DNA of 64,000 nucleotides from Aminobacter carboxidus (GTDB lineage Bacteria; Pseudomonadota; Alphaproteobacteria; Rhizobiales; Rhizobiaceae). The first letter of the stretch is position 1. Each line of letters starts with the position of its first letter. Where the stretch lies: NCBI RefSeq assembly GCF_014863355.1, contig NZ_JACZEP010000001.1, positions 1,178,001 through 1,242,000 of the forward strand, read 5' to 3'. Made by a program: the position numbers and the translations under genes. Below the pieces are notes generated by a model. It made no database searches. It was not told the DNA's origin and worked only from the letters and a program-made list of their open reading frames with translations. Positions 1 through 8,908 of the stretch are shown here, piece by piece.

Positions 1-10
1 GCCTGAGCGC

Positions 11-43
11 CGGAATGCCGTTACCCCCACAGAACGCATTCCG
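11..43. repeat. Inverted repeat at the window edge
   Basis: CGGAATGC (11-18) is repeated as its reverse complement GCATTCCG (36-43) with a 17-base spacer. It lies just past the stop codon of the minus-strand protease gene and could be a weak hairpin at the end of that transcript, but there is no T-run. Nothing else is recognisable in the first 63 bases. Confidence 0.3.
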
Positions 44-63
44 ACAGGAGTACTAAGGAGCGG

Positions 64-1740
64 TCAGGGACCAAGCACCGCTGCGACCGCCTTGCCGGCA
101 TCGAGCAGGCCGGCGCCGAAATAATACGTCTTGCCCTTCGCCGGTTCGTTGTCGGCGTTCATCGGATCGGGTGTGAGCGGCGTTGCCCCCGGCTTCACCG
201 CGGCGTTCTGGTCGCAGGCGGCGATGAGGTTGGCCTTGGACGCCATGCCGTCGAGCTTGGCTATGGGGCCATGTCTTGCCTTGTGGGCACGCGCTGTCAG
301 CGCGGCGACGCCTGCTACAAGAGCAGCCGCGCCGGAGGTTCCGCCAAAGGTGGTGTAGTAGCCGCCGCCGATACCCTGGTTGTCGAGTGGCGGCAGGATC
401 GACGAGTAGGGATCGGAGCCGCCGGCATAGCCGAACGTGCCGGGCAGGTCGGTGGTCAGCAGCGAGAAATGGCTGTGCGGGATCACCTTGCCCTTGCCCG
501 GATGGTAGTGGTGCTGGTCGACCATCGGGTCGGTGCGGTCGACGCGCAACTGGTGGCGGGTGTAGATCTCGAAATCGTCGGAAGGCGCCACGAGCGTCAG
601 CTTGGCGCCGTAGTTGCTGTAGCCCGAGCGGTAGCCATTCGGCGTAACGGCTCCAACCGCGATCACACCGTTGTTGGCGGCAGCAAGGCTGGCGGGGTAA
701 ATCATCTGGCTTTCGCCGTCGTTGCCGGCCGCGCAGACGACCGGCACTTTGCGGCTGATGGCGACGATGAGCTTGGCCAGGATGTTCCAGGCAACTTCGC
801 GATTGCCGGTCTTGCCGACCGCATGCGGCCTGAGCTCGCTTGCCGGCGGCGTCGCCTCCTCGAGACGGGCGAAGAGGTCGGCACGCTCCCAGTTTGCCCG
901 GTCGTCGAGGTCTTGCGACAATTCGGGCTTGGCGTTGAGGACGCTGCGCGCGGGATCCGGGATGCCGCGTGGCAGCAGGATCACGTCGGCGCCATTGGCA
1001 AAGGCATAAAGGAACGCCGCGATGAATTGGTCTGGCTGCTGCTCGAAGCCGGTCCTGATCGAGATCAGCCGCGACAGCGGGTCGACGCCGAAATAGGGCA
1101 GCGTGTTGCGGTTCGGGTTTGGCACGGCACTGCCATCGTCGGCGATCAGCACGTCGGGCAGGGCAATGGCAGGGTTGGGCGCAACGGTTGCGGCAGGCTC
1201 TCCGACGACCAGGCCCGCGACGGCCGTGCCGTGGCTGCCAAAGGTCTCGTCGCCCTCGATCAGCGTGTGCAGGACGCCTTCGGAGGCCACGAGTTCTGTA
1301 ATCAGGCTGCCAAGATAGGCCGTTTCGGGGCCGGTCAGGTTGAGCGTGCCCAGTCCTGCTGTGGACAGTCCGCTGAAGAAGGCGGCCTTGACCTCCGGGT
1401 CGTAGGGGCTCGCGGCAGGCGCCGCGACGTATTTGGCGCCATAGGGATGGCTCACCAGGTCGATGGACTTCACCGCGTCGAGCCGGCTCTTGAGGTTGGG
1501 ATGGCTACGACTGACGCCGACGTCGATCAAGGCGACAGTTGCGGGCGTTGTCGCTGCCGGGAACGCCTCGGTGATCGTGTCCCAGACGGTGCCGTTGATG
1601 GTGGGTGACGAAAGATCGGTCTCGCCGCCCGGTGTCAGCGGCCCGAAGGTGGCGTCGATCACGCCAAGGGCCGTAAGGTGCCAGAGGTAGTAATAGGACT
1701 GTGGTGGCTGGAAGGAAAATTGCTGGTTGCCGTTTGCCAT
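64..1740 (-). CDS. S8 family subtilisin-like serine peptidase
   Basis: Subtilisin-type endopeptidase of 558 residues. Counting from the chosen ATG, the triad is Asp73 (ALIDVGVS), His170 (FGSHGTAVAG) and Ser469 (FGGTSGAAALVAG), with the oxyanion Asn340 in CAAGNDGES. No signal peptide or membrane segment is visible (the N-terminus is MANGNQQFSF), so I infer a cytosolic enzyme or an unusual export route. The start at 1740 is preferred because GAGGGGGCG lies just upstream and because extension to 1902 would run into the preceding gene. It is the last gene of a three-gene unit, 10 bp behind a PAP2-family gene and downstream of a SARP-like regulator. Its substrate is unknown. Confidence 0.9.
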   Translation of the reverse strand: MANGNQQFSFQPPQSYYYLWHLTALGVIDATFGPLTPGGETDLSSPTINGTVWDTITEAFPAATTPATVALIDVGVSRSHPNLKSRLDAVKSIDLVSHPYGAKYVAAPAASPYDPEVKAAFFSGLSTAGLGTLNLTGPETAYLGSLITELVASEGVLHTLIEGDETFGSHGTAVAGLVVGEPAATVAPNPAIALPDVLIADDGSAVPNPNRNTLPYFGVDPLSRLISIRTGFEQQPDQFIAAFLYAFANGADVILLPRGIPDPARSVLNAKPELSQDLDDRANWERADLFARLEEATPPASELRPHAVGKTGNREVAWNILAKLIVAISRKVPVVCAAGNDGESQMIYPASLAAANNGVIAVGAVTPNGYRSGYSNYGAKLTLVAPSDDFEIYTRHQLRVDRTDPMVDQHHYHPGKGKVIPHSHFSLLTTDLPGTFGYAGGSDPYSSILPPLDNQGIGGGYYTTFGGTSGAAALVAGVAALTARAHKARHGPIAKLDGMASKANLIAACDQNAAVKPGATPLTPDPMNADNEPAKGKTYYFGAGLLDAGKAVAAVLGP

Positions 1741-1750
1741 GATCGCCCCC

Positions 1751-2728
1751 TCAGATCCATTCGCGCTGTGCCGCGAGATAATTCGCCATGAAAGCGTCCC
1801 TGAGATAGGGCTGGAAGCGCTGCGCCAGCGCCCGTCCGCCATTGGTGTCGCTCGGATAGTGCAGACCGGCCCATTCCCGGTTTTCGGCCACCTTGCGGGC
1901 AATGCGCGACAGCTCTTCCGTCGCCGAATGCTCGGGCAGGATGGCGTTGAAGGCGAACGCGATCGAATGACACTGGAACGAGTGGTTGCTCGGATAGGCC
2001 TGGTGCGCCGGATTGGGCAGCATCAGGCGCAGGCGTGGCTCGACCTGGTTGGGTCGGGTGCGGTTGAACTTTGCCTTGTAGATCAGCCCGACATATTCGC
2101 AGGCCGTCAGGATCGCCTGGAACAGGCCTTCCGTCTGGTCGAAGCCGCTGATCCCGTCGATGCCCAGCGGCTTGGTGAAATCCGAGACGTCGAGGCTCGC
2201 TTCGCGCTCGATGTCCTCCTTGCGGCGTGAGCGTTCGCGGTCGCGCGACTGGAGTGAAAGCAGCACCGTCGTTTCCAGCCGGGTGACGTCGGGCCCGGGC
2301 GGCAGCAGAATGTCGAGTTGTTCCCAGGTGAATTTGCGCGCCGCCGTGAACGCATGCGGCGAGGGCGAAGTGTGCAGGCGCCTGAGCTCGAAGGCCGGGA
2401 TCATGCTGCTTTGTGAGCCGCTGCCCGAACCTGTTTGAAGGCCGCTGCCCTTGTTCTTGTTTTTGTTCTTATTTTTGTTCTTGTTCTTGTTGAGCGAGGC
2501 CTTGTTCAGCACGCCGGCGCTCATCACGGCACTGGCGACGCCTGCCGCCATTACCATCGCCTCGGCGCCGGATGCGAGTTTCGTTTCCAGCACGATTGGA
2601 GGCCGATCCGTGGCCGCGCAAGGCAGCACGTCGTCGCCGGCGATCTTGAAACGATACTGATCGAGAAAGTGTGAAAAACCGCCCTCAACAGGCGCAATAC
2701 TGTCGTTGCCAGACACTGAATTCCCCAT
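1751..2728 (-). CDS. PAP2-family phosphatase / vanadium haloperoxidase-like protein
   Basis: 325 residues. The three parts of the acid phosphatase/vanadium haloperoxidase site are present: K218-x6-R225-P226 (KAKFNRTRP), PSNH at 246-249 (the usual Gly of PSGH is Asn) and R284-x5-H290-x3-D294 (REWAGLHYPSD). Known members bind phosphate or vanadate with these residues; sequence alone does not decide between phosphatase and peroxidase. There are no PAP2-type membrane helices and no signal peptide, so it looks soluble. Residues 80-93 are seven Asn-Lys dipeptides followed by a Gly/Ser-rich linker. No clear ribosome binding site precedes the ATG. It lies 36 bp downstream of the regulator and 10 bp before the protease. 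Confidence 0.8.
   Translation of the reverse strand: MGNSVSGNDSIAPVEGGFSHFLDQYRFKIAGDDVLPCAATDRPPIVLETKLASGAEAMVMAAGVASAVMSAGVLNKASLNKNKNKNKNKNKNKGSGLQTGSGSGSQSSMIPAFELRRLHTSPSPHAFTAARKFTWEQLDILLPPGPDVTRLETTVLLSLQSRDRERSRRKEDIEREASLDVSDFTKPLGIDGISGFDQTEGLFQAILTACEYVGLIYKAKFNRTRPNQVEPRLRLMLPNPAHQAYPSNHSFQCHSIAFAFNAILPEHSATEELSRIARKVAENREWAGLHYPSDTNGGRALAQRFQPYLRDAFMANYLAAQREWI
2450..2491 (-). repeat. Hexanucleotide microsatellite encoding (Asn-Lys)7
   Basis: On the coding strand seven AAC/AAT-AAG/AAA hexamers follow one another inside the PAP2-family gene. Copy number change by slippage would alter the protein by whole Asn-Lys units without breaking the frame. The tract is much richer in A than its surroundings. 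Confidence 0.85.
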
Positions 2729-2764
2729 TGATTTGATCGAATTTTGCGGTGCTCGGCGCGCCGG

Positions 2765-4708
2765 TCATGTTTTTTTGACACCGGCTTTGATCAGGCCGGA
2801 GATCAGATTGGCGCCGCCCTCGGTGCGCATGATCGGGTAACGGGCGTCGATCAGAGAACTGATCGAGAAATTGGGTTCGACGACGTTGAGGCGGTCAAGC
2901 AGCGTGCGGGCCGCGCGGACGTCGCCGAGCTGGGCGTGGCTCGCCACGAGGTAGCGCAGCAGCGAATTGAAGTCGGGCCGCTCGCGCAGCGCCTGTTCGC
3001 CCGCCTCGACGGCGACGCGGTGATTGCCGGCGAGCGTCGCATTGATCAGCCGCGAGGTGTCGAAATAGTAGCGGTAGGGGCTGTAAGCGCCGAGATGGCG
3101 CGCCCAGTTGGCAAGGCTGAGGCCCTTGTCCGGCTGGCCGGCATAGGCATGCAGCATCGAGTAGAGATCCCAGCCGAGTACCTGGGTCGGGTTGGCGCGG
3201 ATGGCGCGCTCGAATAGCCCCGATGCGTAGTCGTATTCGCCAAACAGGAACGAATGCACATGGCCGACCAGGGCCAGGGTGACCGAATTGCTGGAGTCGA
3301 GCTCCAGCGCCTTGCGGGCATAATGCTGGGCCTGCTCGATGGCGACGGCGGAGTCGGAAAAACGCTGGCCAACCTGGAAGGTCATCAGGAAGGCGAGCCA
3401 GGCATAGGCCTGCGATGACGGCCGCTGGGCAATGATGCGCCGGAGTGACGCCTCAGACATGACGAGGTCGTTGCGCGACAGCCGGAACATGGCGTTGACG
3501 GCGGCATAGAGGCTCTCGGCCTCGACGGCGTCGTCGGTCTGTTCGGAGCGCGCGATGAAGTATTTGCGCAACTCGTCCATCGCTTCGTTGATGAGTTGAT
3601 GGGCAGCGGATGTTTCGCCCGCTTCGACGGCGCGCCGTTCGAGCGTGGCACCGCCCATCCACAGCAGGCTGCGATCTGCGGTGCGATGAACGCTGACGCT
3701 GATATAGGCCTGGTGAGCCGAAAAGCGGTAGCGGACCTGCATTGCGAGCGCCACCGACTCGAATGCTGCATCCGGCTCCTGAGTCTTGGAAAGATCCGGA
3801 CGCGACAGATCGCAGACGGCAAGTTCGCCGCCTTCGAGCAGCGAGCGGACAAGCAGCTCCGCAAACATGTCGGGCAACGATTCCGCTTCGAAGGCGTCAC
3901 CCGATATCGACGGCGGCAGAAGCGCCACCGACCAGCCGGTCCGGCCGCCGTTCAATGGCAAGGACTTGCGGTTGCCGCCGTCGGAGGAATCCGGGCCGGG
4001 CTTTTGGCCATGTGTCGGGATGAGGCCGTTGCTGCGTCTGTCCTTGGGGCTGACGTCGCGCTGTCCGAGCGCGCTTTCGAGTCGGCCTTGCCAGACCTGG
4101 CGCTCGAGCATCAGCCATTCCTCGAACTCGGGGTCGCCGATGTCGAGGCCTTCGAGCAGCTCCGGCCAGGATTCGAGCTCGGCCTCGCTCGGCACCGACT
4201 GGCGCGACGGGTCGAGCAGTTGCAGCGCATCGACCGACACGCGGTTGAGATCGAGCGAGATCGTGTGGTTGTCCGAAATGATGATGCTGTCGGCGATCGT
4301 GCCCAATGACTTGCGTACGTCGACGAGCGCCTGTCTCAGGCTCGCGGCGGCCTGTTCTTCGCCACGGTCGCTCCACAGCTTGTCGCGAAGCCAGATGCGC
4401 GAGCGGGCGCCGCGTGGCGCAAGCGCCAGCATCGCCACAAGCGCGCGCGATTTCTGCGCCTTGGGTGTACACGTAGCGCCGCCGGCATCGGTGACGGCCA
4501 GCGCCCCGAACAGGTAGATATTGCAAAGCGTACTGGCGTCGTCACCAGCCATCGTGCGGACCTTCGCTGCAGGTCGTCCATGCCCCCAAAGAGGGTACCA
4601 CAGGTCGAATCGCCCGCGGCCCTCGCAACTTGCGTCGGGATCATACAACGACATTCCGGCAAGTGCGCGTGCTTGTATGCTTTTGGCACCGGGCAAGACC
4701 TGCAGCAT
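2765..4708 (-). CDS. Winged-helix (BTAD/SARP-like) transcriptional regulator with TPR region
   Basis: About 647 residues. An OmpR/SARP-type winged helix begins near residue 60 (IYLFGALAV, then KAQKSRALVAMLAL and RIWLRDKLWSD), followed by a BTAD-like helical segment (VDALQLLDPS). The middle has a stretch like those beside TolB-like domains (WSVALLPP), and the C-terminal third is alpha-helical with TPR character (GLFERAIRANP, AGEQALRERP). No ATPase motif is present. The start is uncertain: ATG 4708 has GAGGA eight bases upstream; ATG 4552 (about ten residues before the winged helix) is the best alternative. First gene of a unit with the PAP2-family and protease genes, which it probably controls (inference). 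Confidence 0.75.
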   Translation of the reverse strand: MLQVLPGAKSIQARALAGMSLYDPDASCEGRGRFDLWYPLWGHGRPAAKVRTMAGDDASTLCNIYLFGALAVTDAGGATCTPKAQKSRALVAMLALAPRGARSRIWLRDKLWSDRGEEQAAASLRQALVDVRKSLGTIADSIIISDNHTISLDLNRVSVDALQLLDPSRQSVPSEAELESWPELLEGLDIGDPEFEEWLMLERQVWQGRLESALGQRDVSPKDRRSNGLIPTHGQKPGPDSSDGGNRKSLPLNGGRTGWSVALLPPSISGDAFEAESLPDMFAELLVRSLLEGGELAVCDLSRPDLSKTQEPDAAFESVALAMQVRYRFSAHQAYISVSVHRTADRSLLWMGGATLERRAVEAGETSAAHQLINEAMDELRKYFIARSEQTDDAVEAESLYAAVNAMFRLSRNDLVMSEASLRRIIAQRPSSQAYAWLAFLMTFQVGQRFSDSAVAIEQAQHYARKALELDSSNSVTLALVGHVHSFLFGEYDYASGLFERAIRANPTQVLGWDLYSMLHAYAGQPDKGLSLANWARHLGAYSPYRYYFDTSRLINATLAGNHRVAVEAGEQALRERPDFNSLLRYLVASHAQLGDVRAARTLLDRLNVVEPNFSISSLIDARYPIMRTEGGANLISGLIKAGVKKT

Positions 4709-4938
4709 TCCAGCGTTCCTCACCACTCTTGCCGGAGGTGATTCCGGCCTGATTTCGGTAGGACGTTAGGGAGGCGGGGTGATTGCGGCGTGAGTGAAAC
4801 GTCAAAACAGTCGTGAAATGCCGTTCTGACGGGTCATCTGATCGGGCGGCCTACTTCACACGCCAAATGGTTTGGCAATCGCCCTGGCGATCGCGATGAG
4901 CAGACCATGCCCCGGTCGCGTCGCCAGTTCGTGATGAT

Positions 4939-5130
4939 TCAGCGTCCCGATGAACTGTGGCGGCGGGGGCCGGCGAGCTCTTTGCCGAGCGCCAGTGCTT
5001 CCTGCAGATCGGTTGCATATTTGGCTGTATCTTCGAGGCCGCCGAAATAATTGAGGCGGATGGTTTCCCCACGTTTGCTCATGACCACGCCGATGCTCCG
5101 CAGGCTCTCACGCACATCTGAAAATCGCAT
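4939..5130 (-). CDS. Small conserved-looking hypothetical protein
   Basis: 63 residues starting MRFSDVRESL and containing GVVMSKRGETIRLNYFGG. The ATG at 5130 has a good Shine-Dalgarno (GGAGAAG, seven bases upstream), and the codon use matches neighbouring genes. Short cytosolic proteins of this look occur in related rhizobia, as far as I recall, without known function. It stands alone between the regulator and glsA. The 220 bases between it and the regulator start hold nothing I recognise. Confidence 0.6.
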   Translation of the reverse strand: MRFSDVRESLRSIGVVMSKRGETIRLNYFGGLEDTAKYATDLQEALALGKELAGPRRHSSSGR

Positions 5131-5405
5131 ATCGCAACTTCTCCGTTTGGTGGGTTGAGTGAACATTAGAAGTCGCTTGTAACAGTCCCGTGTTGACGCA
5201 ACGTGAGGGATACGTGAATCGCGGCTACAAAAGTTTCAGTTCGCGCACATCTTTATCGATTCCGTTGCGACTGCGGCACGAGCGGTGCCGTAAACAGATG
5301 GTTCTGCCGATGGGCCAATGAAGGGCGATACGGGTGGCGGCGCGCGCGACTTGATGTAGAACGGCGTTCCGGTTCGAGCCGGACGAAGAGCTTGCAGGAA
5401 GTGCC

Positions 5406-6338
5406 ATGTCCAGCCTCCAGGATACGTTAAACGAGATCGTCGCCGAAATGGCGGCGCAGACCGAGCGCGGCGCGGTTGCCTCCTATATTCCCGAACTCGG
5501 CAAGGTCGATCCGGCCAAGTTCGCCATTGCGGTGGTCGGAAACGACGGCGAGGTGGCATCGGCCGGTGACGCCGACGAGCCGTTTTCGATCCAGAGCATC
5601 TCCAAGGTATTCACGCTGGCGCTGGCGCTCGGCCGTGTCGGCGATCAGCTGTGGAACCGCGTCGGGCGCGAGCCGTCGGGCACGGCCTTCAACTCCATCG
5701 TCCAGCTCGAGCTCGAGCATGGCATTCCGCGCAATCCCTTCATCAATGCCGGCGCGATTGTCGTCTCCGACGTGCTTTTGTCAGGACATCAGCCGCGCGA
5801 GGCGATCGGCGAGGTGCTGAGCTTCATGCGCACCGTGGCCGACGACGACTCGGTCATCATCGATCGCGACGTGGCTAATTCCGAGCGCGCCACCGGCTTC
5901 CGCAATTTCGCGCTGGCGAACTACCTCAAAGGCTTTGGCAACCTGAACCACGCCCCTGAGATGACGCTGGGGGTCTATTTCCACCACTGTGCGGTAGCCA
6001 TGAGCTGCCTGCAGTTGGCCAATGCCGGGCGATTCCTTGCCAACGCTGGACGCATCGAATCGTCTGGCCATTCGATCGTGTCGAGCGAGCGCGCCCGCCG
6101 TATCAACGCGCTGATGCTGACCTGCGGCCATTATGACGGCTCGGGCGAATTCGCCTTCCGCGTCGGCATTCCCGGCAAAAGTGGGGTCGGCGGTGGCATA
6201 TTGGCGATCGTGCCCGGCGTGGCGTCGATCGCTGTCTGGTCACCGGGGCTCAATGCGCGCGGCAACTCGATGCTAGGCTCGATCGCGCTGGAACGGCTGA
6301 CCAAGCGGATGAACTGGTCGATCTTCGCCTCGCGCTGA
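5406..6338 (+). CDS. glsA: Glutaminase
   Basis: Hydrolyses L-glutamine to glutamate and ammonia. 310 residues, the normal bacterial GlsA length, with the serine-dependent beta-lactamase-like fold. The catalytic Ser64-x-x-Lys67 lies in [11 protein letters not shown]; also visible are NPFINAGAI and, near the C-terminus, [12 protein letters not shown], both family signatures. AGGA lies eight bases before the ATG. It is transcribed alone. A doubtful minus-strand ORF overlaps its last 66 bases. Confidence 0.95.
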   Translation: MSSLQDTLNEIVAEMAAQTERGAVASYIPELGKVDPAKFAIAVVGNDGEVASAGDADEPFSIQSISKVFTLALALGRVGDQLWNRVGREPSGTAFNSIVQLELEHGIPRNPFINAGAIVVSDVLLSGHQPREAIGEVLSFMRTVADDDSVIIDRDVANSERATGFRNFALANYLKGFGNLNHAPEMTLGVYFHHCAVAMSCLQLANAGRFLANAGRIESSGHSIVSSERARRINALMLTCGHYDGSGEFAFRVGIPGKSGVGGGILAIVPGVASIAVWSPGLNARGNSMLGSIALERLTKRMNWSIFASR

Positions 6339-6617
6339 GCAGTCCATGCCGGCCAGCTGTCGTGCAGCCACTTTTTTGGTCTGACGGCGGCCTTTCAGGT
6401 TGGCCCAGACGATATCGCGCCCGAACACCATAACCTCGCGGTCCGCGCCGACGATCACCCATGACCATCGGCCGTCGGCGAGATTCCGCAATTTCACCTT
6501 CATGCCGATCAGCGTGGTGCTTTCGCCATTGGCGCGGATCATCTCGTCATGCGGCGCGATGGAACTGATCTCGTGGCGCGGCAGAAGGTCGGCGGCATGA
6601 TTCGACTGGAAGCGCAT
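6273..6617 (-). CDS. Doubtful hypothetical protein, possibly the tail of a decayed gene
   Basis: An open frame of 114 codons from ATG 6617, with a protein-like central part ([33 protein letters not shown]). Its 3' end runs 66 bases into the end of glsA on the other strand, which is unusual for a real gene, and no good ribosome binding site precedes the start. Protein-like text continues upstream in another reading frame up to about 6900, which suggests a frameshifted remnant. I do not recognise a family. Confidence 0.35.
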   Translation of the reverse strand: MRFQSNHAADLLPRHEISSIAPHDEMIRANGESTTLIGMKVKLRNLADGRWSWVIVGADREVMVFGRDIVWANLKGRRQTKKVAARQLAGMDCSARGEDRPVHPLGQPFQRDRA

Positions 6618-7088
6618 CGCGATGTCGCGCCTCGTCCTGGCTGGGCAGGGTGCCGCCGCGCAGGGTGAGATCCATCCTGACGAATCCCTTGAGCTTGCCG
6701 GAAGGGGCGATACAGCACTGATAAGCTCGCCGCCCAAGCCTGCATTGCGCTTGTCGGTGCGCTCCATGCGAACGAGCAGGGGCACTTTCGCCGTCGACCT
6801 CGACGGGACCCTGCTCGACGTTTGCATAGCCAGCAGGAACGGGCAGGGCTTCCAGGGCCTTGTGGCGACACTCCCGCGAGCAGAGCCTAGCGGGCGAACA
6901 GCCTGAGTCGCAATGGTGTGTAAGACCGATCAATACTGATGGGCGCTGCAGCAGCCGAAATGCACGCGATCCGCGCCAGGGATGAGGTGTGAGAATGCAG
7001 GAAGGATTTGCGCTGCGATGCGTACCGCAGCCGCGACCTCGCCGTGGCGAGACAGTTATTGAGCTTTCAATGCATTTTGAGAATGAAG
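6618..7088. other. Gene-poor stretch between a doubtful ORF and tRNA-Asn
   Basis: No intact gene is supported. On the minus strand, fragments in two frames read like one former protein (RHKALEALPVPAGYANVEQ in one frame, LLVRMERTDKRNAGLGGEL in the next, with the switch near 6785). The part from 6900 to 7088 shows no further signal. Confidence 0.4.
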
Positions 7089-7163
7089 TGGCTCCCCGGG
7101 CCGGATTCGAACCAGCGACCAACCGGTTAACAGCCGGTTGCTCTACCACTGAGCTACCGGGGA
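7089..7163 (-). tRNA. tRNA-Asn (anticodon GTT)
   Basis: The minus strand folds as a standard cloverleaf. The acceptor stem TCCCCGG pairs with CCGGGGA, the anticodon arm CCGGCTGTTAACCGG carries GTT, the T arm contains GGTTCGAATCC, and the 3' CCA is encoded (7089-7091). 75 nt. Confidence 0.97.
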
Positions 7164-7189
7164 ACAGCGCTCTGGTGTGAACGAGGCGG

Positions 7190-7217
7190 CGTATAGCAAC
7201 GGTAATCCGATTTGCAA
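7190..7217 (-). promoter_or_regulatory. Putative sigma-70-type promoter of tRNA-Asn
   Basis: On the minus strand TTGCAA (7212-7217) and TATACG (7190-7195) are separated by 16 bases and stand about 27 bases before the tRNA 5' end. Confidence 0.5.
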
Positions 7218-7365
7218 AGCGCTAATCGAACTTTTTGCGAGTTTTTCCCAGGCAGCTTTCTGGTAATCACACCGGGACAGCCTCATATGTCCGCTTTGCC
7301 AAGCCTTTTTGCCGGCTTGGCGCGGCATTCGGGCGCACAGGTTTCACCGGACATATGCAGGGATA

Positions 7366-7629
7366 ATGACAAGCCCCAGACCCCAGCAGCCACCCAAACG
7401 CAAGATTTCCATCTTCGGTCGCGAATTCGCCATGCCGCGCTCGCGCGGGGTGCGTATCGGCATCGGCGTCGCGCTCTGTTTCTTCGGCCTTCTGGGCTTC
7501 CTGCCGGTGCTTGGCTTCTGGATGATTCCGCTCGGGCTTCTGGTTTTGTCGCACGAATTCCATGTCGTGCGCCGTGTGCGCCGCAGGCTGATCATCTGGT
7601 GGGAGCGGCGCAAGCGCCCCGCCAGCTAA
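7366..7629 (+). CDS. Small membrane protein, PGPGW-like
   Basis: 87 residues. A basic N-terminus (residues 1-27) precedes a hydrophobic hairpin from about residue 28 to 62 containing LGFWMIPLGLLVLSHEF, then an Arg-rich tail (VRRVRRRLIIWWERRKR). The layout and the W-x-IPLGLLxLS-x-EF motif resemble putative transmembrane PGPGW proteins, whose role is unknown. ATG 7366 has CAGGGATA directly upstream; the longer reading from 7309 lacks this. It lies between two tRNA genes. Confidence 0.7.
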   Translation: MTSPRPQQPPKRKISIFGREFAMPRSRGVRIGIGVALCFFGLLGFLPVLGFWMIPLGLLVLSHEFHVVRRVRRRLIIWWERRKRPAS

Positions 7630-7853
7630 CGTCAGACGAACCGCACGGATTCGCCGTCGGTCGTGGGGCGCCGGAACCCGCGCCAAGGGATTCGGGCAGG
7701 GCAGGCCGGTCGGGGTATCCCAGGGCTTTGGTACCGGGGATGTTGGTGCAGGGGACGTTGGCTCGCTCACCAGGAATTCGCACGGTGGGCACTGTTTCAT
7801 CGAATCCTGCGGCGCAGCCTTCACCAAAACCCCCGGGAAAGATTCTTCCCCGC

Positions 7854-7882
7854 TTGACGGCGGAATCCTGGCAACCTATTGG
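7854..7882 (+). promoter_or_regulatory. Putative sigma-70-type promoter of tRNA-Cys
   Basis: TTGACG (7854-7859), a 17-base spacer and TATTGG (7877-7882), 26 bases before the mature tRNA 5' end. The rest of 7630-7853 holds no gene I can support. Confidence 0.55.
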
Positions 7883-7908
7883 AGCCGTGTAGACGCCCGA
7901 AGCGGCGA

Positions 7909-7982
7909 GGCCTCGTGGCGGAGTGGTTACGCAGAGGACTGCAAATCCTTGCACCCCGGTTCGATTCCGGGCGAGGCCTCCA
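7909..7982 (+). tRNA. tRNA-Cys (anticodon GCA)
   Basis: 74 nt cloverleaf. The acceptor GGCCTCG pairs with CGAGGCC, the anticodon loop is ACTGCAAAT, the T arm is CCCGGTTCGATTCCGGG, and CCA is encoded at 7980-7982. Confidence 0.97.
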
Positions 7983-8066
7983 GCTTCCTCGGCAACCGCC
8001 GCCGGGGACCCATTCGGGTACAGTCATATTTTGCGCATCACGCGCCGAAGGCGGGCCCGGTTGAAC

Positions 8067-8741
8067 ATGAACGCTGATTTTTCCGAACGTCGCGTGAAGA
8101 TGGTGGACGGCCAGGTCCGCACCACTGATGTGACCGATGCTGCCATCCTCTCCGCCATGTTGTCGGTGCCGCGCGAGGAATTCGTCGATAATGGCCAGCG
8201 TGAGCTCGCTTACATCGATGAGGACCTGCGCTATGGCGTAACGGCCGATGCCGATCAGCCGCGTTATCTGATGGAGCCGTCGCCCTTCGCCAAGCTGGCG
8301 CAGCTGGCCGAAATCCTGCCTGGCGATTTCGTTCTCGATGTCGGCTGCGGCACGGGCTATTCCTCGGCGGTGCTGTCGCGCCTCGCAAGCTCGGTGATCG
8401 CTCTCGAAAGCGACACAACGCTTGCCGCAAAGGCAAGCTCGACACTTTCGTCGCTTGGCTATGACAATGTCGTGGTGGTTTCCTCCGCGCTCGCCGCTGG
8501 TTATCCTTCGCAGGGGCCTTACGATGTCATCTTCGTCGGCGGCAGCGTCGAGCAGGTACCCGAGGCGCTGCTTGGCCAGCTCAAGGAAGGCGGCCGGCTG
8601 GTCGTCGTCGAAGGGCGCGGCAATGCCGGTGTCGCCAGCGTCTTTCTCAATGCGGGCTCCGTAGTAACGGCGCGCCGTGCTTTCAATGCGGCAGTAAAGC
8701 CACTACCGGGCTTCAATCGCACACACGAATTTGAGTTCTGA
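8067..8741 (+). CDS. Protein-L-isoaspartate O-methyltransferase family protein
   Basis: SAM-dependent methyltransferase of 224 residues, the length of PCMT enzymes, which methylate damaged isoaspartyl residues. The SAM-binding motif I is VLDVGCGTGYSSAVL, near residue 92. The N-terminal part (RRVKMVDGQVRTTDVTD, then LSVPREEFV) is of the type seen in a divergent PCMT-like subgroup in rhizobia, so the true substrate is uncertain; a second, more typical pcm is at 34682. The ATG at 8067 has only a weak ribosome binding site. It stands between tRNA-Cys and the TolC-type gene. Confidence 0.85.
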   Translation: MNADFSERRVKMVDGQVRTTDVTDAAILSAMLSVPREEFVDNGQRELAYIDEDLRYGVTADADQPRYLMEPSPFAKLAQLAEILPGDFVLDVGCGTGYSSAVLSRLASSVIALESDTTLAAKASSTLSSLGYDNVVVVSSALAAGYPSQGPYDVIFVGGSVEQVPEALLGQLKEGGRLVVVEGRGNAGVASVFLNAGSVVTARRAFNAAVKPLPGFNRTHEFEF

Positions 8742-8837
8742 CTTCCTTTTTCTTGCGGCGGGCAATGCGTCGTGATGATCTAAGGAGCGGACGGGGGTGA
8801 TTGATTCTGGACTTTTCGAGTCTGGAATAGTCGCTTG

Positions 8838-8867
8838 TTGTCGGTTTCGGCGAGGGGCATCTATAGC
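8838..8867 (+). promoter_or_regulatory. Possible promoter of the TolC-type gene
   Basis: TTGTCG (8838-8843) and TATAGC (8862-8867) with an 18-base spacer, about 40 bases before the GTG start. Weak match. Confidence 0.35.
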
Positions 8868-8908
8868 TGTCATCAGGCAGCTCGCCGCAGAATGAATGAG
8901 GGACGCGC

